NCBI GenBank assembly: GCA_944387865.1
Contig: CALXGN010000024.1
Location: forward strand, 1-22,107
Direction of reading: 5' to 3'
DNA: 22,107 bases
From: Scatomorpha stercorigallinarum
GTDB lineage: Bacteria > Bacillota > Clostridia > Oscillospirales > Oscillospiraceae
Of the stretch, positions 5,690 through 13,163 are shown in pieces; position 1 is the first letter of the stretch, and each line of letters begins with the position of its first letter. The notes below the pieces were generated by a model. The model was not told where the DNA came from and did no database searches. It saw nothing but the letters and a program-made list of their open reading frames with translations. Position numbers and translations under genes: made by a program.

Positions 5690-5720
5690 ATATTGGCTGT
5701 GTACTTTTCAGTGCCCGACT

Positions 5721-5749
5721 ATAATAGCACAGGCTGCGGCAGAATGCAA
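5721..5749 (-). promoter_or_regulatory. tRNA-Pro promoter
   Basis: On the minus strand TTGCAT (5749-5744) and TATTAT (5726-5721) are 17 nt apart. The -10 ends 31 nt before the mature tRNA 5' end, leaving a short leader for processing by RNase P. Confidence 0.75.
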
Positions 5750-5758
5750 GCTTTTTTT

Positions 5759-5806
5759 CGCCATGCCCGGAGACTTTTTGCCAGCCGGGCATGGCGGACG
5801 TTTTTT
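5759..5806 (+). terminator. Strong hairpin next to the HU gene, T-run on the plus strand
   Basis: A perfect 12-bp stem, CGCCATGCCCGG (5759-5770) with CCGGGCATGGCG (5785-5796), is followed on the plus strand by GACG and six T. It lies just past the HU stop. On the minus strand, the direction of HU, it is followed by an A-run instead. It therefore looks like a plus-strand terminator, although no plus-strand gene is seen before it. Confidence 0.65.
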
Positions 5807-6080
5807 ATTTCGCCACGGCGTCCTTCAGGGCCTTGCCGGCCTTGAACTGGGGCACGCGGGAGGCGGCTATCGTGATCTCCTCGCGGGTGCGGGGGTTGCG
5901 GCCCACGCGCTCGCCGCGGACCTTCACGTCGAAGGTGCCGAAGCCGACAAGGGAGACGCGCTCGCCGGCGACGAGCTCCCCGGTGATGACCTCCAGAGCG
6001 GCGCTGATGGCCTTCTCCGCGTCCTTCCTCGTGATGCCGGCCTTCTCGGCGGCGGCGGTGATGAGTTCTGCCTTGTTCAT
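5805..6080 (-). CDS. hup: HU-family histone-like DNA-binding protein
   Basis: A 91-residue nucleoid protein that bends DNA as a dimer. It shows the whole HU fold. The N-terminal helices begin MNKAELITAAAEKAGITRKDAEKA. The family signature VSLVGFGTFDVKVRGERVGRNPRT lies near residues 43-66 and contains the DNA-binding arm with Arg-Asn-Pro. The C-terminal helix is PQFKAGKALKDAVA. Length and start are standard, and AGGAGG lies 7 nt before the ATG. It follows mazG by 58 nt on the same strand, an order often seen in Clostridia, so the two may share a transcript. Downstream come the hairpin at 5759-5806 and the tRNA gene. Confidence 0.97.
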   Translation of the reverse strand: MNKAELITAAAEKAGITRKDAEKAISAALEVITGELVAGERVSLVGFGTFDVKVRGERVGRNPRTREEITIAASRVPQFKAGKALKDAVAK

Positions 6081-6138
6081 TGGTATTCCTCCTGAATAAT
6101 TGATAACAACCTATAGAGAGCCGCTTGGGGCGGGTTTC

Positions 6139-6966
6139 TCACACGTTTACGCTCACGGGCTCCTTGCCCTCCAGGTCGTGGCGGGCCTGCTGATAGATCT
6201 CCTCCATCTCGGCAAGGGTCATGTCCTCGAGCTTTTTGCCGCGGCTGGCCGCGCCCTCCTCCAGGTAGCGGAAGCGGCGGATGAACTTGCGGCAGGCCGC
6301 GTGCAGCAGCTCCTCGCAGTCCAGCTTGTAGAAGCGGGCCACGTTGACGACGGAGAACATGATGTCGCCCAGCTCCTCCTTGATGTTCTCCAGGTCGCCG
6401 GCGTCGATACCCTGCTGGAGCTCGTCGGCCTCCTCGCGCACCTTGTCCATGGCGCCGGCCACGGTGGGCCAGTCGAAGCCCAGCTTGGCGGCCTTGTGCT
6501 GTATCTTGTCCGCGCGCCAGAGGGCGGGCATGGCGGCGGAGACGCCGTCCATGGCGGAGGCCATGGTGCTCTGCGCGCGGTCGGCGCGCTTGATGGCGTC
6601 CCAGTTGTCGAGCACCTTCTCGCTGGTCTCCGCCTTCACGCTGCCAAAGACGTGCGGGTGGCGGTGGACGAGCTTTTTGCAGGCCTCGTCGGCCACGTCG
6701 TCGATATCCCAGCCGCCGGCTTCTTCCTCCATGCGCGCGTGGAAGATGACCTGCATCAGCAGGTCGCCCAGCTCCTCGCGCAGGTGGTCGCTGTCGTGCT
6801 CGTCGATGGCCTCGCAGACCTCATAGGCCTCCTCCAGCACGTTGCGGCGGATGCTTTTGTGGGTCTGCTCCCTGTCCCAGGGGCAGCCGCGCTCCGAGCG
6901 CAGGTAGGCGATGATGTCCACAAAGTCGCTCAGGCCGTAGCGGTCTTTTACCTCAAACTCCGGCAT
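6139..6966 (-). CDS. mazG: MazG-type nucleoside triphosphate pyrophosphohydrolase
   Basis: A 275-residue housecleaning enzyme that hydrolyses (d)NTPs to NMP and pyrophosphate. The first MazG domain contains the hallmark GCPWDREQTH and the metal-binding EEAYEVCEAI and EELGDLLMQVIFHA helices. The second domain has REEADELQQG and KEELGDIMFSVVN, so both repeats keep the EExxE/ExxD metal ligands. The C-terminus contains the FIRRFRYLEE stretch seen in full-length MazG. I chose the ATG at 6966 because AGAGG lies about 8 nt upstream; a TTG at 6975 is too close to that site. It lies between the flippase gene (60 nt gap) and the HU gene (58 nt gap), and the three are probably co-transcribed. Confidence 0.95.
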   Translation of the reverse strand: MPEFEVKDRYGLSDFVDIIAYLRSERGCPWDREQTHKSIRRNVLEEAYEVCEAIDEHDSDHLREELGDLLMQVIFHARMEEEAGGWDIDDVADEACKKLVHRHPHVFGSVKAETSEKVLDNWDAIKRADRAQSTMASAMDGVSAAMPALWRADKIQHKAAKLGFDWPTVAGAMDKVREEADELQQGIDAGDLENIKEELGDIMFSVVNVARFYKLDCEELLHAACRKFIRRFRYLEEGAASRGKKLEDMTLAEMEEIYQQARHDLEGKEPVSVNV

Positions 6967-7026
6967 TGCCTTCAACCTCTTTTCGCAAGTAGTTTTTTCA
7001 TTTGCGGGCTGGAAAATACGGCCCGT

Positions 7027-8631
7027 TCATTTGATGTGCAGTATCCGCGCGAGCTTTTCGCCCTTTGGCACCAGCTTCATGTCCTCATAAGTGACTGCGC
7101 GGGTGGCGATGACCATCACCAGATAGACGGCGACGGCCACGAAAATGGCGGCGCACATGCACAGCGTCATCATCAGCCGGCCCATGTCCGGCCCGCCGAT
7201 GAAGCGCACGGCCAGGCCGTATACCGCCCAGGCGGAGAGGCCCATCACGGCCGAGCTCAAAGCGGGGCGCAGCAGCACCTTGGCGAAGTTGGGCGGGCGC
7301 TTCATGCACTTGAGCATGAACAGGGCGTTCATCACGCACATCACGGCGTAGCAGCAGATGGTACCGATGGGCGCGCCGACGATGTTGACCTCCGGGTCGC
7401 CGACGAGCACCCAGTTGACGATGAGCTTCACCGCGCCGCCGGCCAGCATCGACCAGACGGGGTATTTTTCGTTGCCGCCGGCCTGCAATATGGCGTTCGT
7501 CATCAGCGCCAGGCAGACGAAGAAGGAGGCCACGCCCAGCCACACCAGCAGCGTGGGGCCGATCTCGTGCGTGTCCGAATAGAGCACGTTGACGATGGGG
7601 AAGGCGAGGACGGAGAGGCCGACGCCCATGGGCAGGGAGATGACTGTGGAGATGCGCAGGGAGGACTCGGCGATCTCGCCCGCGCCGGCGTTGTCCCGCG
7701 CGGCCACGGCGGCCGAGATGGCGGGGACGACGGAGATGGTGAGCGGCGTGATGAAGGCCGCGGGGAGGTTATAGAGCGTGAGCATGGCGGAATAGGAGCC
7801 ATACAGCGTGTCGGCCAGGTCGTTGCCGAGCCCGGCGTCCAGCAGGCGGACGTTGACGAGATTCGTGTCCAGCAGGGTGATGACGCTCATGACGGAGGCG
7901 CCGAGGGTGATGGGCACGCCGATCTTGACGAAGCGCGCGAAGGTGCTCCTGGCGCTCTGCGGCACGTCCGCGGAGTCCGGCAGGGCGCGGTATGGCCGGC
8001 ACTTGACGGCCATGTAGATGAGCGCGGCCAGCGCGCCGGCGGTGACGCCGAAGATGGCGCCGGCGGAGGCCATGGGCACGCTCTCGCCCGTGTGCAGCAG
8101 CCACTCGGCCAGCGTAAGGCCGACGATGACCTTTACCAGCACCTCCAGCACCTGCCCCACGGTGGTGGGGCGCATGTCTGCGTGGCCCTGGATGTAGCCG
8201 CGGTAGGCGCTGGTGATGCACACCAGCAGCACCGCCGGGGCCAGGGCGAACACGCTCTGCGTGCTTTCCGGCGTGTGTACGAGGATGATGGCCATCTCCG
8301 AGGGGAAGAGCAGCATCAGCGCGGAGAGCAGCGCGCCCAGCACGGCCAGCGTGATATAGGCCACGCGGAAGGTGCGGCGCACCTGGTTGTAGCGCCCGAG
8401 CGTGCTGGAAGCGGAGATCATGCGCGAGAGCGCCACGGGCAGGCCCGCGGTGGAGATGGTGAGCAGGACGTTGTATATGCTGTAGGCGGCGTTGAAATAG
8501 CCGTAGCCGGCGTCGCCGAGTATGTTGCGGAGCGGTATCTTATAGATGGCGCCGAGTATCTTCATGATGACGACGCCCGCGGCGAGGATGGCCGCGCCGT
8601 GGAGATAGTTTTGCTTTTTGGGTTCAGACAA
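7027..8631 (-). CDS. SpoVB/MurJ-like polysaccharide flippase (MOP superfamily)
   Basis: A 534-residue integral membrane protein with about 14 hydrophobic segments. It belongs to the polysaccharide-biosynthesis flippase group that includes Bacillus SpoVB, YabM and YtgP. These proteins move lipid-linked cell-wall or spore-cortex precursors across the membrane. The N-terminus ILAAGVVIMKILGAIYKIPLRN, then GDAGYGYF and the following YSIYNVLLTISTAGLPVALS segment are typical of the group. I chose the TTG start at 8631 because GGGAGG lies 7 nt upstream; an in-frame ATG at 8646 overlaps that site. Its position upstream of mazG matches the yabM-yabN order of Bacillus, so a YabM-type role is likely. Exact substrate is not determined by sequence. 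Confidence 0.9.
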   Translation of the reverse strand: MSEPKKQNYLHGAAILAAGVVIMKILGAIYKIPLRNILGDAGYGYFNAAYSIYNVLLTISTAGLPVALSRMISASSTLGRYNQVRRTFRVAYITLAVLGALLSALMLLFPSEMAIILVHTPESTQSVFALAPAVLLVCITSAYRGYIQGHADMRPTTVGQVLEVLVKVIVGLTLAEWLLHTGESVPMASAGAIFGVTAGALAALIYMAVKCRPYRALPDSADVPQSARSTFARFVKIGVPITLGASVMSVITLLDTNLVNVRLLDAGLGNDLADTLYGSYSAMLTLYNLPAAFITPLTISVVPAISAAVAARDNAGAGEIAESSLRISTVISLPMGVGLSVLAFPIVNVLYSDTHEIGPTLLVWLGVASFFVCLALMTNAILQAGGNEKYPVWSMLAGGAVKLIVNWVLVGDPEVNIVGAPIGTICCYAVMCVMNALFMLKCMKRPPNFAKVLLRPALSSAVMGLSAWAVYGLAVRFIGGPDMGRLMMTLCMCAAIFVAVAVYLVMVIATRAVTYEDMKLVPKGEKLARILHIK

Positions 8632-8694
8632 TGGTATACCTCCCATCAGGCGGCAGTGTCCGCGCGTCGCCCGGAACTTGTGCGCCGACTGCTT

Positions 8695-8723
8695 ACTCTA
8701 CACTAAAACTATGAAAAAATCAA
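8695..8723 (-). promoter_or_regulatory. Promoter for the flippase-mazG-hup run
   Basis: On the minus strand TTGATT (8723-8718) and TAGAGT (8700-8695) are 17 nt apart, about 64 nt before the flippase start. It lies beyond the ftsH terminator, so the run is transcribed separately from ftsH. Confidence 0.55.
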
Positions 8724-8799
8724 GAGAATATGCCGCGAAATGCGGCTGCTGTGCGTATTTTCTGCGAAAAGCGGGCATATTTCCGCCGCCGCAGGGCAG

Positions 8800-8830
8800 A
8801 AAAAGCCCCCGCGGAGGCTCCGCGGGGGCT
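8800..8830 (-). terminator. ftsH terminator
   Basis: A perfect 11-bp GC-rich stem, AGCCCCCGCGG/CCGCGGGGGCT, with a 5-nt loop is followed on the minus strand by TTTTTCTG. It begins about 10 nt after the ftsH stop. Confidence 0.92.
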
Positions 8831-8840
8831 CGGGAGGGGC

Positions 8841-10721
8841 TTATTTGGACGCCTTGCCGGCGTCCACCTCGGCCAGGATGTCCATGAACTCCTTGCCGGT
8901 GATGGTCTCCTTTTCCATCAGGTAGCCGGCCAGGCGGTGCAGGGCCGGTTCGTCGTTTTTCAAGATGTCGAGCGCCTTCTGGTGCTGGCGGCGTACGAGG
9001 GCGATGACCTCGGCGTCTATCTCGCCGGCGGTCTTTTCGCTGCAGGCGAGGGAGGCGTCGCCGCCCAGGTACTGGTTCTGCACGGTCTCCAGGGCCACCA
9101 TGTCGAATTTTTCACTCATGCCGTAGCGCGTGACGGCGGAGCGGGCCAGCTTTGTGGCCTGCTCGATGTCGTTGCTCGCGCCGGTGGTGACGCAGCCGAA
9201 GACGAGCTCCTCCGCTGCGCGGCCGCCGGTGAGGGTGGCGATCTTGTTCTCGATCTCTTCGCGGGACATCAGCACGCGGTCGCCTTCGTCGACCTGCATG
9301 GTGTAGCCCAGCGCGCCGCTGGTGCGGGGGACGATGGTGATCTTGGTGACAGGGGCGCTGTTCGTCTGCCGCGCGGCCACCAGGGCGTGGCCCGTCTCGT
9401 GATAGGCCACGGTGCGGCGGTCCTTTTCGCTGAGCACGGCGTTCTTGCGCTGATAGCCGGCGATGACCGTCTCCACGCTCTCCTCCAGGTCCTCCTGTTC
9501 GACGATGCCGCGGCCCATCTTGACGGCGCGCAGCGCGGCCTCGTTGATGATGTTGGCGAGGTCGGCGCCGGAGGCGCCGGGCGTGGCGCGGGCGATGGCG
9601 TGCAGGTCGGCGCCGCCGCTCATGCGTACGTCCTTGGCGTGGACTTTGAGTATGGCCTCGCGGCCGGCGAGGTCGGGCAATTCGACGGGGATGCGGCGGT
9701 CGAAGCGGCCGGGACGCAGCAGCGCGGGGTCAAGGCTCTCGGGGCGGTTGGTGGCGGCGAGGATGACGACGCCCTTGGTGGCGTCGAAGCCGTCCATCTC
9801 GGTGAGCAGCTGGTTGAGCGTCTGCTCGCGCTCGTCGTTGCCGCCTATCGCGCCGTTGTCGCGCTTTTTGCCTATGGTGTCTATCTCGTCGATGAAAACA
9901 ATGCAGGGGGCCTTTTCAGACGCCTGCTTGAAGAGGTCGCGGACCTTTGCCGCGCCCATGCCGACGAACATCTCCACGAACTCGCTGCCGGAGATGGAGA
10001 AGAAGGGCACATGCGCCTCGCCGGCCACGGCGCGGGCCAGCAGCGTCTTGCCGGTTCCCGGGGGGCCGACGAGCAGCGCGCCCTTGGGGAGCTTTGCGCC
10101 GATGTCGGCGTATTTTTTCGGGTTGTGGAGGAAGTCCACGATCTCCTTCAGGGCCTCCTTGGCCTCGTCCTCGCCGGCAACGTCGGCGAAAGTGACGCCC
10201 GTCTCCGTTTCCGCATAGAGCTTGGCGCCGGATTTGCCGAAGCTCATGGAGGGCATGCCGGGCATGTTGCCGCCCATCTTTTTCATCATATAGCGCCAGA
10301 GCAGCGCGCTGCCGCCGAAGATGATGAGCAGCGGGAACACCCAGCTTATCAGCATGTTCATCAGCGGGGAGTTCTGCGTCGGTATCTCGTTGGCGAAGGT
10401 TATCTCCGGGTCCGCCGCCAGCAGGCGGTTCACCAGGTCGTCGTCGGGGAAGATGCCGGTCTTGTAGACTTCTTCCTTGCCGTTCTCATCGGTGGCGATG
10501 AACACGATCTGCTCCTCGGCGTCCTCATAGGCGACCTCCTTCACCTGGCCGTTTTCGACCATGTCGAGGAACTGGTTGTAGCCGACCTCCGTCACCTGCC
10601 GCTGCAGCAGGGAGGGGAAGAGCAGCGCGTTGAGCAGCATCAGTATCAGCAGCGTGACGACGTAGTAATAAATAAGGCTTCTGCGGGGCTTTTTCTTGTC
10701 CTGTTCGGGCTCCTGTATCAT
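8841..10721 (-). CDS. ftsH: ATP-dependent zinc metalloprotease FtsH
   Basis: A 626-residue membrane-bound AAA+ protease that degrades unfolded and regulatory membrane proteins. Two membrane segments (about 16-35 and 123-141) flank the extracytoplasmic domain. The AAA module has Walker A GPPGTGKT (219-226), Walker B ending IDEID (277-281), the pore motif FVGMG (252-256) and a second region of homology ending LLRPGRFDRR (334-343). The zinc site HETGH is at 441-445, with the probable third ligand Asp518. I chose the ATG at 10721 because it gives the family length; the frame stays open upstream, but that sequence is unlike FtsH. The Shine-Dalgarno is AAAGGA or GGAG a few bases upstream. It is a single-gene unit with its own terminator, divergent from the serpin gene. 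Confidence 0.97.
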   Translation of the reverse strand: MIQEPEQDKKKPRRSLIYYYVVTLLILMLLNALLFPSLLQRQVTEVGYNQFLDMVENGQVKEVAYEDAEEQIVFIATDENGKEEVYKTGIFPDDDLVNRLLAADPEITFANEIPTQNSPLMNMLISWVFPLLIIFGGSALLWRYMMKKMGGNMPGMPSMSFGKSGAKLYAETETGVTFADVAGEDEAKEALKEIVDFLHNPKKYADIGAKLPKGALLVGPPGTGKTLLARAVAGEAHVPFFSISGSEFVEMFVGMGAAKVRDLFKQASEKAPCIVFIDEIDTIGKKRDNGAIGGNDEREQTLNQLLTEMDGFDATKGVVILAATNRPESLDPALLRPGRFDRRIPVELPDLAGREAILKVHAKDVRMSGGADLHAIARATPGASGADLANIINEAALRAVKMGRGIVEQEDLEESVETVIAGYQRKNAVLSEKDRRTVAYHETGHALVAARQTNSAPVTKITIVPRTSGALGYTMQVDEGDRVLMSREEIENKIATLTGGRAAEELVFGCVTTGASNDIEQATKLARSAVTRYGMSEKFDMVALETVQNQYLGGDASLACSEKTAGEIDAEVIALVRRQHQKALDILKNDEPALHRLAGYLMEKETITGKEFMDILAEVDAGKASK

Positions 10722-10891
10722 GGGGCTCCATCCTTTCAAGTCGAGTTGAGGTATTTTTCTAATGCAGATTATACATCTGTAATTGTAAACTTTCCTCATA
10801 CAATATATGAACAAGTGTAGAATTTTGTGGAACATCGGCGCGGCGGCGCGCGTCAAAAAAGCAGTTATCGCTTTGAGGAGGCATGGAAAGG
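10722..10891. promoter_or_regulatory. Divergent promoter region between ftsH and the serpin gene
   Basis: This is a 170-nt AT-rich gap. Toward ftsH there is a TATAAT (10773-10768) without a good -35 at normal spacing. Toward the serpin, TTGTAA (10783-10788) and TATGAA (10806-10811) are 17 nt apart. Both assignments are tentative; AT-richness and divergent genes are the main support. Confidence 0.4.
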
Positions 10892-12100
10892 ATGAAAAAG
10901 GCACTGGCAATGATACTGGCGCTCGCTTTTGCGCTCGCGCTCGCGGGCTGCGGGACGTCGGAGCCGCTGCTGGAGGGCGTATCACCGGCGGAGACAGGCA
11001 GCGCGGAGGACGCCGCCGCGCTCTCGGCGGACTTCACCGTGGCGCTCTTCAACGCGGCCTACGAGGGCGGGGACTCGCTCATTTCGCCGGTGAGCGTGCT
11101 CGCGGCGCTGGCGATGGCGGAGAGCGGCGCGCGGGGGGAGACGCTCGCGCAGATGGAGGAAGCCTTCGGCGTGGACGCGGAGACGCTGCGCGCTTCGCTC
11201 GCGGCGTACATGTCCAGCGTCGCGGGCACGGAGGCGAAGATGGCGAACGCCATCTGGTTCAGGGACGACGGCACCTTCGAGCCGGACGCGGGTTTCCTGT
11301 CCAACTGCGCGTCCTTCGCCGGGGCCGAGGCCTTTGCCGGCAAGTTCACGGACGCCCTGGCCGGCGAGATCAACGGCTGGGTGAGCGAGCACACGGAGGG
11401 CATGATCGACGCCATCGTCGATGAGATCGACCCGGAAGCGGTGATGTACCTGGTGAACGCGCTCAGCTTCGCGGCCGACTGGCAGGAGCAGTACGAGGAA
11501 TATCAGATGCGGCCCGCCGCCTTCTACGCGCCGGAGGGGGAGCGGGAGGTCACCATGATGCGCTCGCAGGAGCGCAGCTATATCAGCGGCGAGGGCTTCA
11601 CGGGCTTCATGAAGCCCTATGAGGGCGGGCGCTACGCCTTCGCGGCCCTGCTGCCGGACGGGGACAGCAGCCTGGAGGCCATGCTCGCGTCGCTGACGGG
11701 TGAGGCGCTCGCCGCCGCGCTGGTGGGCGCGGAGAGCCGCAGCGTCATCACGGGCACGCCCGCGTTCAGCGCGGAGACGGGCCTTGAGCTGAGCGAGGCG
11801 CTGAGATCGCTCGGCATGACGGACGCCTTTGACGGCGGCCTGGCCGACTTTTCCGGCATGGGGCAGTCGGGCGCGGGCAATATCTTCATCAGCCGCGTGC
11901 TGCACAGGGCCTTCATCGAGGTGGACGGCCTGGGCACCCGCGCCGGGGCCGCCACGGCGGTGGAGGCGCCGACAGAGAGCATGGCTCCGGCCGAGGACCC
12001 GCCCGAGGTCATACTCGACCGGCCCTTTGCCTACATGATCGTGGACAGGGAGTATAACATCCCGCTCTTTTTCGGCGTGGTGACGGGCGAGGGCTTCTGA
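10892..12100 (+). CDS. Serpin-family protease inhibitor, predicted lipoprotein
   Basis: A 402-residue secreted serine-protease inhibitor. The N-terminus MKKALAMILALAFALALAGC is a lipoprotein signal peptide with lipobox LAGC (17-20), so the mature protein should be anchored to the outer face of the membrane. The serpin core follows: DSLISPVSVLAALAMAESGARGETL near the start, NAIWFRD, VNALSFAADWQEQ, and the C-terminal PPEVILDRPFAYMIVD...PLFFGVV. The reactive-centre hinge GTRAGAATAV (348-357) keeps small residues at P12-P9, as in inhibitory serpins. By canonical counting P1 is Glu362, but the loop before PPEV is about 5 residues longer than in alpha-1-antitrypsin, so P1 is uncertain. I chose the ATG at 10892: GAGGAGG ends 10 nt upstream, whereas the ATG at 10883 is 1 nt away. 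Gut bacterial serpins (siropins) inhibit host proteases; that role here is inference. Confidence 0.93.
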   Translation: MKKALAMILALAFALALAGCGTSEPLLEGVSPAETGSAEDAAALSADFTVALFNAAYEGGDSLISPVSVLAALAMAESGARGETLAQMEEAFGVDAETLRASLAAYMSSVAGTEAKMANAIWFRDDGTFEPDAGFLSNCASFAGAEAFAGKFTDALAGEINGWVSEHTEGMIDAIVDEIDPEAVMYLVNALSFAADWQEQYEEYQMRPAAFYAPEGEREVTMMRSQERSYISGEGFTGFMKPYEGGRYAFAALLPDGDSSLEAMLASLTGEALAAALVGAESRSVITGTPAFSAETGLELSEALRSLGMTDAFDGGLADFSGMGQSGAGNIFISRVLHRAFIEVDGLGTRAGAATAVEAPTESMAPAEDPPEVILDRPFAYMIVDREYNIPLFFGVVTGEGF

Positions 12101-12113
12101 AGGGCGCAAAAGC

Positions 12114-12144
12114 GGCCCGCGGAGTTTTTTACGCTCCGCGGGCC
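12114..12144. terminator. Terminator between convergent serpin and argF
   Basis: An 11-bp perfect stem, GGCCCGCGGAG (12114-12124) with CTCCGCGGGCC (12134-12144). On the minus strand it is followed by GCTTTTG, serving the arginine operon; on the plus strand by TTGG. It probably ends transcription in both directions. Confidence 0.75.
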
Positions 12145-12164
12145 TTGGAAAGAGGTGAATGGTG

Positions 12165-13163
12165 TCACTGTAAGGTGGCGGCCATCACGGCCTTGATGGT
12201 GTGCAGGCGGTTCTCCGCCTCGTCGAACACCACGGACTGCGGCCCTTCAAAGACCTCGTCCGTCACCTCGAGCGCGTCGAGGCCGTATTTTTCGCCGACC
12301 TCGCGGCCGATGGCCGTCTTGAGGTCGTGGTAGGAGGGCAGGCAGTGCATGAAGATGGCGTCCGGCTTGGCGAGGGCCATGGCCGCGGCGTTCACCTGAT
12401 AGGGCAACAGGGCCCTTATCCGCTGTTCCCAGGCGGAGGGCGGCTCGCCCATGGAGACCCAGATGTCCGTGTACACGGCGTCCGCCCCCGGCAGGGCCAT
12501 TTCCGGCTCCGTCCAGAACTCGAGCACCGCGCCGCTCTCCGCGGCCAGCTCCTGCGCGACGTCCTGCAAGCCGGCGTCCGGGAAGAACTCCGCCGGCGCG
12601 CAGACGCAGAAGTTCACGCCCATCTTGGCGCAGCCGATCATCAGGGAGTTGCCCATGTTGAAGCGGGCGTCGCCCATATAGACGAGCTTTTTCCCCCGCA
12701 GGCCGCCCAGATGCTCGCGCATGGTCAGCAGGTCGGCGAGCACCTGCGTGGGGTGCGCCTCGTCCGTGAGGCCGTTCCAGACGGGGACGGAGGCGTACTC
12801 GGCCAGCTCCTCCACCGTGGACTGGGCGAAGCCGCGGTACTCGATGCCGTCGAACATGCGGGAGAGAACGCGGGCCGTGTCCGCGATGGACTCCTTTTTG
12901 CCGATCTGCGAGCCGGAGGGGTCGAGATAGACCGCGTGCATGCCGAGGTCGAAGGCGGCCACCTCAAAGGCGCAGCGCGTGCGCGTGCTCGTCTTTTCAA
13001 ATATCAGGGCGGCGCTTTTGCCCTCGCAGAGCCGGTGCGGTACGCCGGCTTTTTTCTTTGCCTTCAGCTCCGACGCCAGGCCGAGGAGGTATTCGATCTC
13101 CTGCGGCGTGCAGTCGAGCAGCTTGAGGAAGTCGCGGCCCTTCATATCGGCTGCCGTGTTCAT
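12165..13163 (-). CDS. argF: Ornithine carbamoyltransferase
   Basis: A 332-residue cytosolic enzyme forming citrulline from ornithine and carbamoyl phosphate. The carbamoyl-phosphate loop STRTR is at 59-63. HPTQ and the ornithine-side HCLPSYHD follow in the second half, the latter a slight variant of the common HCLPAFHD. Length is typical of anabolic OTCs. The ATG overlaps the argD stop as ATGA (13163-13160) and no Shine-Dalgarno is visible, so it is probably translated by coupling. It is the last gene of the arginine operon. The carbamoyl phosphate synthetase genes that feed it are not in the window. Confidence 0.96.
   Translation of the reverse strand: MNTAADMKGRDFLKLLDCTPQEIEYLLGLASELKAKKKAGVPHRLCEGKSAALIFEKTSTRTRCAFEVAAFDLGMHAVYLDPSGSQIGKKESIADTARVLSRMFDGIEYRGFAQSTVEELAEYASVPVWNGLTDEAHPTQVLADLLTMREHLGGLRGKKLVYMGDARFNMGNSLMIGCAKMGVNFCVCAPAEFFPDAGLQDVAQELAAESGAVLEFWTEPEMALPGADAVYTDIWVSMGEPPSAWEQRIRALLPYQVNAAAMALAKPDAIFMHCLPSYHDLKTAIGREVGEKYGLDALEVTDEVFEGPQSVVFDEAENRLHTIKAVMAATLQ

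Noticed and set aside
4964..5792. Overlapping minus-strand frames reading repeats such as RWFKSSHSDH and AAGSNPVTRTT
   Set aside because: These are translations of the tRNA-Pro gene and its tandem copies, not proteins.
6100..8706. An 868-codon plus-strand open frame opposite mazG and the flippase
   Set aside because: It is antisense to two well-recognised genes, has no ribosome-binding site, and its product is an improbable His/Gly/Val-rich sequence produced by high-GC codon bias.
8730..10820. A 696-codon plus-strand open frame opposite ftsH
   Set aside because: ftsH on the minus strand has every family motif. The plus frame is a compositional shadow with no recognisable domain.
10722..10985. 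An 88-residue N-terminal extension of FtsH
   Set aside because: The frame stays open upstream but the sequence is unlike FtsH, crosses the AT-rich promoter region and overlaps the divergent serpin start. The ATG at 10721 gives the normal N-terminus.
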